From Celoporthe dispersa (lineage: Eukaryota; Ascomycota; Sordariomycetes; Diaporthales; Cryphonectriaceae): 64,000 bases of DNA. Made by a program: the position numbers and the translations under genes. Shown here piece after piece: positions 56,101 to 64,000 of this stretch. Numbering within the stretch: position 1 is the stretch's first letter; each line of letters starts with the position of its first letter. The notes beneath the pieces were generated by a model. It worked only from the letters and a program-made list of their open reading frames with translations, searched no databases and was not told where the DNA came from. The DNA lies in assembly GCA_016584495.1 (NCBI GenBank), contig WAID01000003.1, forward strand, positions 2,542,001 through 2,606,000. The letters are read 5' to 3'.

Positions 56101-58871
56101 GCAGCGCCAGAGCCACCTGACTGACGACAGAGGGCTTGCTCGACGGCGACGATACATAGTGGTAGCTGCCAAGTCGGGCAGCGCGGGGTTCCCGCAGGCC
56201 AAAGAAAGAAGTGGGTGGGACACGACCTGATTGATTGATGATGGCTTGTGCCGCTGTAGACCGGAGGGTGCTTCGGTGTTGAGGGATCTTCATGGTCTCT
56301 GTGGTTGGCGTTGCGTCTATGCACAGCGACGGAGCCACGGCATGCAGGAGTACACAGTAGCGGCACACCCCTCTTCGCTGCCGACGTCCAATGAAACAGC
56401 GCGCGGCGATCGAAACCGTAACCTTCTCCTCACGGGTCGGGCAGGCCACGACCAGAAGAAGAAGCTCGGCGGTCCACAATCGTTTCCCCAAACCTGCCCC
56501 TCCCCCTCCCCCCCCTCGTGGTAGGAACGGCTCATCAATGATACTGCTCTGGTAAGTAGATCAGAGTTTCGTCGCATCGCATGCTGTGACTGAGCCGGCG
56601 GTGGAAACCTGGCGGGATGTTGAGGGCTCGTCCTGAAACCAGGGCAGCCTTTATCGCCGCCTTCCCCCCCCCCCTTGCATTGTCACATCCGAACTACGAG
56701 GACTGGATCATGATGGAGAGGGGTGGGCCGTGGAGATCCAGCCACCGCACAGAGGCACCAGTCAAGTTCGACGTCGTCCCGAAAGGCCAGAGAAAAGAAA
56801 ATGACGGAGAAGGACAACCATCTGCGGGGATCACGGCTGGTGTCAATGTCAGTGTCAATGTCATGGCCGGAGAATAAGTTGGCTAGCGACCCCGGGCCTG
56901 GAAGCGGCACCAGCCAGGGGCAGACTAGACAGGTTAACGTTTTTGTTCTGCCGGCGGTTTTGGATTCGAGCTTGAGGCCAGACTGCCAGACACAGGACGT
57001 GCCAGCCTATCGCCCACGTGGAGTGCGGTGCCTATTGTGGGAATGCGATGCCCCTGGCTTATTCTCAAACGCGCTTGAAGGACGGTCCGGGTCAAGACTC
57101 TCCCAAGAGCCAAGGCTGAACCAAGCTCGAGGCTTTGACCTCATCTCGTCGACAGGTAAGGGGGCTTGGATCGTACGTAGTGCTTGTCTGTGACCACGCA
57201 CCTGCGACGACGCATGGGGAGGAGCCGTCGTAATCATTCCCGATCGTAGCCATCGTCTCGCATCGAAGTCTTCTTTCGCCGCCTCGCTCAGCAGCGGACG
57301 ACTGAGTGATCCCTCCTTGCACACGACCAGGTCTATTTCCCGTCTCAATCTTCATTTGCTGGTAAGCGTCGAAGGGCTGTCAGTCAGGCCTGCAGCAAAT
57401 AATCAATATTGATGAGAGGCTTACGGAGCAGCTGAGATTGGGGCGGGAGGCAGGAGGAGGTGGAGGGGGGTGAGCAGAGATGGGTCGTGCCTCCACGCAC
57501 TGTCCACCACCTCTTTCCCTCCCAGCCTGCCTGTACCTACCCTGGTGGGTAGTACTTTCCCACACGCACTCTATAGTAGCATGTTATGTACCAGGTACTA
57601 CGGCGGACGCACTGCACAGTGCCACAGTGGGGTTGACAGGCCCTTTCCCGCCATAGCCTACCAATCTTCCAATGTTACCTTTACGCCGAGAACCCCTGCC
57701 TTGGCTGCAACTGGAATCCAATCCCAACTGATCCCACGCCCACCCACCCGAGAGCCAAGCCCTTTCTTTCTCCCTCCGCCTCTTCTCGTCCACTCCAGGA
57801 GCAGCGTATGCAGCAGACGAAGACCGGGCCAGACAAACGCCAGCCAGAGGTTCCCTGCAGGGCACCCTCTTCGCTCTCTCTCCTCCTTCCCTTCCCCTGC
57901 TGGTCTCCCCCAACCTGCATTCTCTCTGCATTAACCCACTGACTTTGGCTTGTCTCTCGCGGCTGAACCCCAAGGGCCAGACAAAACCATTCGATTCCCT
58001 CCTTTCTTTCAACGCCTTCCTTGACCCTTACCTGGACCTTGTATTGACATGAACATTTGACCCGACCCACGAACCACCTCCTCCAGTCCCCTCCCTCCTC
58101 CCTTCCCTCCTACCAAAACAAACACCTACCACACCCGACACGACAACATTCCGTCTTGTCGATAATTGTCTACCCTCCCTACCAGCCTATCTGCATCCGA
58201 CGTCGATCAAGAAACCTGCGCTGTCTGGCACCGCGAGGAAGAATTACGTACGGTCTGGCACTCGGGAGCCGACGTGACAGGAGGAACCGGACAAAGGGCA
58301 CCACCGCTGATCATCTCACAAGCGGGATCAAAGGCACTTGGAGATCGGCGGCTGTAAGAAAGATAGGAAGGCAAAGGGGACGGAGAATATACGGCCAGCA
58401 ATCATCGCCACTGTCTACCCCCGCCCGCCGCCATTCTATCCAACAACCAACCGTCCTCCACTCGACGACAGCCCGCTCCGAGGCAGTGCAGTCGATTGAG
58501 GTTCTCTTGATTTCAATCCGCACCTCTTTGTGTCGCTCTCATTGTGTTTCGCCCCCTATACATTAATCTCGTGTGGGCTTTGCAAGTCCGCTTTCCTCTC
58601 TCGTCAGAGCTACATTCCACAGCGCGGCTTCACCAGCCACCTCGACGCTACCCGCTGCCCACCAACCACCACTACCACCATCACCGACCGACCGAGACAC
58701 AACATCGTTCGCAGCCAGGACCAATGCTGTATTGACATACACCTTTCGCCCTTCGACTTCACAAAACCTCTTTGAGTCGCGCTGTCTGGAGGACAGCCCG
58801 TATCATTTCCAACTCGACCACCGCTCCTTATGCCGAATTACGGTTCACTGCACTCACCATCCCTACGCAAA
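53124..58871. other. Longest gene-free stretch (5.7 kb) up to the SHO1 leader
   Basis: No frame with protein character was found between the RO10-like gene and Sho1. Short CT/GA tracts occur (for example 54237-54267 and 55377-55390). From about 57470 to 58870 the + strand is strongly C/T-rich with many ACC/CCA motifs, which looks like a long SHO1 promoter and 5' leader. An unrecognised non-coding RNA could lie here, but nothing in the sequence shows it. Confidence 0.4.
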
Positions 58872-59978
58872 ATGGAGAACAACAGACAATACGGGCGCCG
58901 TGGCGTCAGCATGGGCAACATAATCGGTGATCCATTTGCCCTTGCGACAATCTCCATTTCAGCGGTATGTCTGCTTCCCTTCCATGGAGCCACGGCCCCT
59001 TCGTGCACTCCTCAGCCTCGCCGCTTTCCCTGCCCCGCTGCCTCCCATCACCCCCTCTCCCCCTCCACCATGCCATTTCGCCCCCAAGGATCATTTTTAG
59101 AAGATTTCTTCAAGCTGACGGTGCTCTAGCTGGCATGGGTGATATCCTTTATCGCTTCCATCATCGCTCAGATCCAGTCCGGCTCGAGCTTCCCGACCTA
59201 CACCTGGTGGACCGTCGTATACTACTTTTTTGTCATTGGTGGTATCTTCATCGTGGTCGCTTCCGATACCACCCAGACCTACCACGTCGCTGTGGTGGGC
59301 TATCTCGCCTGTGGCCTGGTCCTTACTACGTCCTCGGTCAACAGCCTGGTCTACTCGGCCAATGGCGCAAAGGAAGCCGCCTCTGCAGGATTTATTCTGT
59401 TGTCTATGGTGACAGTATGTAGCCCATCTTCCCTGTCTGCAGCGAATTAGCACTGACAATACCGGCAGATTGTCTGGATCTTCTACTTCGGCTCTGCGCC
59501 TTCGGCTGTTCCCCGCGCCTACCTGGACTCCTTCGCGCTGTCCAAGGACTCTCACATGATGAACCGGCAGACCATGGGCACATATGGCGGCGGACGTCCC
59601 GAGACCTCGACCTCTGTGCAGCCGCCGCAGATGTACACCACATCCGCCCAGCTTAACGGGTTCGAGAATCCTTCTCCTGTTGCCGGCCTCTCCAGCGCGC
59701 CTGGGACTCGCAACAGCATGGGCGCCAACGGCTACGGCAGCTCGCAGGGCACCAAGCCCCCAGGCACCCAGGAGGGAGAGATAGTCCCTCCCACCGAATA
59801 CCCCTATCGCGCGAAGGCCATCTATAGCTATGAGGCGAACCCCGATGATGCCAACGAGATCTCGTTCTCAAAGCACGAGATTCTTGAGGTTAGCGACGTC
59901 AGCGGTCGTTGGTGGCAAGCCCGCAAGGAGAGCGGCGAGACCGGTATCGCACCGAGCAATTACCTGATCCTGCTATAG
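58872..59978 (+). CDS. SHO1: Osmosensor membrane adaptor Sho1 with SH3 domain
   Basis: Exons: 58872-58964, 59130-59414 and 59469-59978; introns of 165 and 54 nt; 295 aa. Four membrane helices lie at about 24-48 (ALATISISALAWVISFIASI), 58-78 (WWTVVYYFFVIGGIFIVVAS), 83-106 (YHVAVVGYLACGLVLTTSSV) and 112-134 (SAGFILLSMVTIVWIFYFGS). A Ser/Gly/Pro-rich linker follows, and an SH3 domain occupies the last 60 residues (YRAKAIYSYEANPDDANEIS, then GRWWQARKESGETGIAPSNY). This is the exact layout of Sho1, the plasma-membrane branch of the HOG osmotic-stress MAPK pathway, whose SH3 binds the MAPKK Pbs2. The start MENNRQYGRRGVSMGNIIGD matches fungal Sho1. No frameshift. Confidence 0.95.
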
Positions 59979-61524
59979 GCGGTCGCTGGGAGGGATCCGT
60001 CTTGTTCAAGTGCCGCTTCTGGGGATGATGAGGTGGCGGCACATGCTGAACTACGGCCCCTTCAGCTGCGGCTAACCATCGCAGAAGGGGCCTCGGCCAG
60101 CTGTTGGCTGGGTCGCAACGAGTCTTATCCTCAGTTGAACATATACCCAGTGGCTCGGCGGGCGGCAGGATGCTTGATCTCCAGATGAAGAGACCAGGCA
60201 CAGATCCGCAGCTGGCTGCTACAGAACGGCACGAGGAGAGGTGAGCCGGCTGAAACACCAGCCAGCCTGAGAAGGGGCTCGAGCACGCGTCCCGACGAGA
60301 CTATGAGACTCACGCTTGTCCCACAAGTTTGGATGTGTAGGAGTAAAAAAGAAAAAAACCCCAAAACAAAACAAATCAAAATAATCGGGGCGGATGCTGT
60401 TGGGTTAAAGAAATGGTATTTGGGATACCCACTTGTTCTCTATCAAGGGAACCCGTCTGCACAACAGACGCCATCCTCTTCTATCGAATTCTGCTTATCT
60501 TACTTTCTATCGAAACTTTTTTTTTATTTTCGTGTACACAAGTGTTGTGGTATGCGGATCAGTTGATCCTGGGTTTGGCCATTATCATCAAAGCCTGTTT
60601 TGTTCTTATTGTTTATTGGCCTTCTAACTTGTTCTCTTGTCTACTTCCGTTTTTCTTTTTTCTTCTTTCTCTACGGCGTTCTCCACCGGCACATTACTAC
60701 TACCCCTTTGAGGAAACGGTTCACGATTGTATTCATGGCTTGGGTGCAGGCAGAGGAGATGCTGAGTGTGCAGGGGGGGCGGATGGGTATTGTAAGGGAC
60801 AGCAGGCGAAATGGACAGATACATATCGGAGAGGAGGCTGTCGAGGCACCAATGTACAGGGCCTGCGGGTGGAGGTGAGGGAGAGAGGCGTATAACTGTC
60901 GCTGGTAGCTGTAGCTGGAATTGATGGAAAGCAAATGATGACCGCCGACTGATACATTACAATTTGACCCTTACCTACTAGTGACGTGAGTGGCCTGGCC
61001 GAGATATTGAGGACATCCATGACTTGCGTGCAAGCGATAGTTTGATAAGAAACCCCAAGTGCTGGTATATGGTACGGTCATATTTCTCGCCTGCCTCAGT
61101 ACTTTGTTAAGCTATAGGACACAGGACGACGTCGACTATCCTGGTGTCGCAAGACTATCGTCCAGGATAAGATAGGACGAGATGTGGTCACGCAGCCCCG
61201 GAGAGCCATGACCAGCACCAGGGAGGCCGTTCCAGGAGCCACCACGGGCCACGGCTCCGGTTCCGCCGCTGGTGGGGCCATCACAGCCACGGCGTCCTGA
61301 GCTTCAACATGGGGAGAGCTCGAGCGGTGATGATGCCCGTGTGGACAGACAGTACTCTCCCCCTCCACCCACGTAAGTTTGGCAGCCGTGGCATCGCCCA
61401 CCGCCTCGTGCGGGTGTTTCAAGATAGGCCAAGCCGGGCGAGCGTGTCCCTGAGCACGCCAACATTCCTCGTTTCGTCGCGATCTTCCAAACAGATACAC
61501 ACTCTCTCTCTCTCCCGCCCTCTC
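59979..61524. other. Region between convergent genes (1.5 kb)
   Basis: Contains the SHO1 3' flank with A/C-rich sequence at 60345-60385 and T-rich sequence at 60510-60670. An open frame at 60413-60895 is hydrophobic only because of poly-T. No gene supported. Confidence 0.45.
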
Positions 61525-62200
61525 TCAGGCCTCCTGCAGCCGCACCCGCAGCTCCCTCTCCTTCTGCACGACCTCCAGCTCCAGCCTCTCGACACTATAC
61601 TTGAGCGCCTCCTTCTTCTGCCGGACCGCACGCGCCCGCAGGCCCGCCCCGCCGTCGAGGGTCTTCCTCGTCGCTGCGGGTGCCCGGCCTCCTCCCGACC
61701 TCCCCAGATCGCCGCCTGTCCGCGGGCCCTTGGACGACGACGACAGTGCGCTGCCGGAGCTCTGGCGAGGGCCCACGGCTAAGACGGCCCGCGTTCAGGT
61801 CGGAGCGGGCCTTGAGAGTCTCGATGCGGCGGAGCCTGGCGCTCGACCTGGCGCTCGGCGCGGTCGAGGAGGTGGGTGACGAAGGGGCCGATCTCGTCGC
61901 GGAGAGAGGACTCGGCGGCCGCGAGGGTTGGCTGGGGGATGAGTTCGTAGTGCTGTGGTCCCGGGGCGGGGGGAGACCCAGTTAACCTTGTGAGCATGGA
62001 GTGCACGAGGGGCAGTGAGTTGGAGGAGGGCGGGGAGTTGGACGTACGCGGACTGTCTTGAGCACCGAGCCCAGACGCGGGAAGTCGGCTACGCCGGAGC
62101 CGAGGGTGTCGACGGAGGACTCGAGGAGGGAGAGGGATGTCCGGAGAGAGGCGACGCAGTCGCTGTAGTTTGAGGACGCGGGCGAGTGCGAGTGAGACAT
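61525..62200 (-). CDS. SPC19: DASH complex subunit Spc19, two frameshifts
   Basis: Exon 1 62200-62048, intron 62047-61953 (gtacgt..ccacag), exon 2 61952-61525; 192 aa after correction. Typical Spc19 blocks are YSDCVASLRTSLSLLESSVD, DFPRLGSVLKTVR, then after the intron HYELIPQPTLAAAESSLRDE and IGPFVTHLLDRAERQVERQ. The C-terminus is a coiled coil: ARAVRQKKEALKYSVERLEL, ending KERELRVRLQEA. Spc19 belongs to the DASH/Dam1 ring that couples kinetochores to spindle microtubules. Two surplus bases break the frame, one in the pair 61835-61836 (before LRRIETLKARSDLNAGRL) and one in the run 61772-61774 (before PRQSSGSAL). The uncorrected frame would stop early and lose the coiled coil. The gene is divergent from the HET-domain gene. 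Confidence 0.88.
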
Positions 62201-63122
62201 GATGGGTTGGAGAGACGGACAAAAGAAAGAGACACGAGGGGAGGGGGGGGAGGGAAGAGTGGCGGTTGGTTCTGCAGCGTTCGTGACTTGTGGAGTCTTG
62301 TCCTTTCTCTGGACGGAAGAGTGGGAGTGTGGCTATCGCGTCGTGAAAGGGTCCTGGCGTTGTGGGGGGGGAAAGGCGCGGGCGTGGATGTCCAGCACAG
62401 ATCCGTACCGTGAAGTAAACAAGCCCTATCGTCAGAGCCGCGACCTAGTTGGCTGCCCCCAGCAGCAGTGGACAGGGTTTAGGGATCCAGTGCCCTGAGC
62501 TGCTGGAGTTAGTGCGGTCTGGGGAAGGTGGGAAGCTCCGGGATGGCAGCCGCAGCAGTGGAGACTCGCTATCATTCTCCCGACCTCGCTCTCGATTCTA
62601 TGTCTGACCAGTCACTGCACGCGCCTCTCGATGAACAGAAACATCAGCCTGGCTCGAGGTTCTATGCATCCTTATCCTGAAGATGACAGTTGTCACACTC
62701 ACACACGCGTGGCTCACGCCTCCGGATGTATGCTTACATTTCACCCGCAGGCTTCACGACACCAACCGCAGGGCCGTAAGCTGCATGCCCTAGCCTCCGC
62801 CGCTCATTCGCCATGTGACGTATGCGCCCTCGGACGCCTATGTGTGGGTGGGATCCCCAGATGTCAGGCTGGGTACGCAGGCCTAACGAACATGAAAGGT
62901 GCCTCTCCTCCGTTCTTCCAAGTATCGCACTATCTTTCGGCGTATCTAGCTACCTGATCATCATCATCATCACCGCCATCGCGCTCTTTGCACTTGCAAG
63001 GCGACGCAGACATAAGTCACAGGTCTACACTGTAAGCTGCCCCACGACGACAACGACCCGCACGACGCAGAATGCCCAGGAGATCATGGCATACCAGACC
63101 ACGCAGAGCGTATCGAGTTCGC
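62201..63122. other. Divergent promoter region: Spc19 / HET-domain gene
   Basis: This is 922 bp between genes reading apart. The left part is G-rich. An ATC repeat (62958-62971) and A/C-rich sequence precede the HET gene. A hydrophobic frame upstream (around 62930-63000) is not in the HET reading frame. Confidence 0.5.
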
Positions 63123-64000
63123 ATGCCTCGAGGACTATGGTATGCGCCAATCACAAAAGCCAGCGACTATCCCTTCTGCCCATCCCTTCGATATCGATAT
63201 CAGCCAGTCCCCGATGGCGACCACATCCGCGTATTGGTCCTCGAGCCCGGCCAGGGCAACGACACACTCGTCTGCCGCCTCAAGACAATCCACCTCCGAG
63301 GTACGCAACCCGAGGTCGAGTACGAGGCCATCTCATATGTCTGGGGCTCGGATGCCAAAGACCAATTCATCCTGGTCAACGACAAACTATTGGCCATCAC
63401 ACGCAATCTGAGGGACGCCCTTGAGCAGGCGCGCCTGCCAGACGAGCCTCGGGTCCTATGGGCTGACTCGATCTGTATCGATCAGCATAACGCGAGAGAA
63501 AGGGGCCATCAAGTTGGTCTTATGGCGCGGATCTACTCCTCGTCCAGCTGTACCCTGATATGCATGGGCTCTAGCCCTGTATACCGAGCTGCTGCCGTCG
63601 AGTTCGCCGCATTGGTATCCGATGTCAATCAGATGATGACGGGGGTCTTTAACGATCCTAGCTTCTCCTGGAACCTGGACAGCTTTCCCTGGCCTCGGGC
63701 GGACGACCCAATCCTTCAAGACACAAGGTGGACGTCATATGACACCTTTCAGTATCTGCCCTGGTTCGACAGAGGGTGGGTCGTGCAAGAAGCTGCCTTG
63801 GGCACATGCGCGAGGCTGCTGTGGGCAGGAGTCCAGGTGGATTGGCTTCAGTTTATCAGGGTCAACCGGTGGCTCGGCACCCGCGGCAGGCCAGCTCATG
63901 TGCCGATTCTTTGGGGCAACGTTTCACACCTGCATACGCAAATCTTTGCGATCCGTCAGCCTCGTGAAGCCTTGACGATGGCCGCTAGTGTGCCTTCAAT
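63123..64000 (+). CDS. HET-domain (heterokaryon incompatibility) protein, 5' part
   Basis: The frame is open from an ATG at 63123 to the window edge (292 codons) with no stop, so the 3' part lies outside. All three HET signature blocks are present and spaced as usual: YEAISYVWGSD at residue 67, LWADSICIDQ at 112 and WFDRGWVVQEAALG at 214. The lead-in LRYRYQPVPDGDHIRVLVLE is the common start of these proteins. HET-domain proteins mediate non-self recognition after hyphal fusion and can trigger cell death; the partner and allele specificity cannot be told. The start is tentative, because the same frame has an earlier ATG at 63072. No frameshift occurs in the visible part. Whether a C-terminal repeat (ankyrin, WD) or NACHT part follows is unknown. 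Confidence 0.88.
   Translation, partial: MPRGLWYAPITKASDYPFCPSLRYRYQPVPDGDHIRVLVLEPGQGNDTLVCRLKTIHLRGTQPEVEYEAISYVWGSDAKDQFILVNDKLLAITRNLRDALEQARLPDEPRVLWADSICIDQHNARERGHQVGLMARIYSSSSCTLICMGSSPVYRAAAVEFAALVSDVNQMMTGVFNDPSFSWNLDSFPWPRADDPILQDTRWTSYDTFQYLPWFDRGWVVQEAALGTCARLLWAGVQVDWLQFIRVNRWLGTRGRPAHVPILWGNVSHLHTQIFAIRQPREALTMAASVPS

Noticed and set aside
60413..60895. Hydrophobic 160-codon frame downstream of SHO1
   Set aside because: Hydrophobicity comes from T-rich 3' flank sequence; no start context or family.
62822..63424. 200-codon frame with a membrane-like segment before and across the HET gene start
   Set aside because: It overlaps the HET domain in a different frame and loses any sense there; the I/T run is an ATC repeat.
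1..64000. Transposons, CRISPR arrays, rRNA genes or virus-like genes
   Set aside because: Both strands were scanned by eye for transposase, reverse-transcriptase and capsid motifs, long terminal or inverted repeats and regularly spaced repeats; none was found beyond simple microsatellites.

Overview
The window looks like nuclear DNA of a filamentous ascomycete (Pezizomycotina, most likely Sordariomycetes; the species cannot be read from the sequence). The evidence is eukaryotic genes split by short GT..AG introns (mostly 54-150 nt) with CTGAC/CTGAT-like branch sites, and fungus-specific families: RO10-like nuclear distribution protein, DASH subunit Spc19, Sho1, UstYa-like (DUF3328), a HET domain, a fungal rhodopsin-type membrane protein, GH55 and GH45. 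About 24 protein genes can be supported. They are separated by long gene-free stretches rich in pyrimidine tracts and microsatellites. No transposon, CRISPR array, rRNA or virus-like element was seen.

Layout, left to right. 1-3.3 kb: 5' part of an Rsm22-like mitoribosomal gene (-), a membrane-anchored thioredoxin (-) and, from a shared 375-bp intergenic region, a SPOUT-type RNA methyltransferase (+). 4.2-4.9 kb: secreted GH45 endoglucanase (+). 9.4 kb: small GPI-anchored protein (+). 11.7-14.3 kb: amidohydrolase-2 enzyme (-) and a two-TM hypothetical protein (-). 15-18.6 kb: EF3/New1/Elf1-type ABC-F ATPase (+). 19.7-22.4 kb: UstYa-like protein (-) and a proline-rich repeat ORF (-). 26.2-27.3 kb: RS-RRM-RS RNA-binding protein (-). 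29.1-31.7 kb: GH55 beta-1,3-glucanase (+). 32.9-36.1 kb: small Lys-rich protein (+), conserved coiled-coil protein (+), secreted protein (-). 39.5-43.5 kb: rhodopsin-like membrane protein (+) converging on a cytochrome P450 (-). 45.7-53.1 kb: proteasome lid subunit Rpn5 (+), FSH serine hydrolase (+), vacuolar amino-acid transporter (-), RO10-like protein (+). 58.9-64 kb: osmosensor Sho1 (+), DASH Spc19 (-) and the 5' part of a HET-domain gene (+) running off the right edge.

Most genes are unrelated housekeeping genes (translation, proteasome, kinetochore, dynein/dynactin, osmosensing) mixed with single secreted carbohydrate-active enzymes and orphan secondary-metabolism-type genes (UstYa-like, P450, amidohydrolase). 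They do not form an evident biosynthetic cluster.

The most striking property of the sequence is technical or mutational. Eight genes carry between them 13 single-base frameshifts, every one in a short homopolymer (11 in C/G runs of 3-7 bases or CC/GG pairs, 1 in a T run, 1 after a CC pair), and several of these genes should be essential. Base-calling error is the simplest explanation. Automated gene models over this window will be truncated or split at these points. The best candidates for real novelty are a proline-rich ORF whose internal repeat is conserved in protein but not in codons, lying next to the UstYa-like gene, and complementary (GA)n/(CT)n tracts in introns 1 and 3 of that UstYa-like gene.
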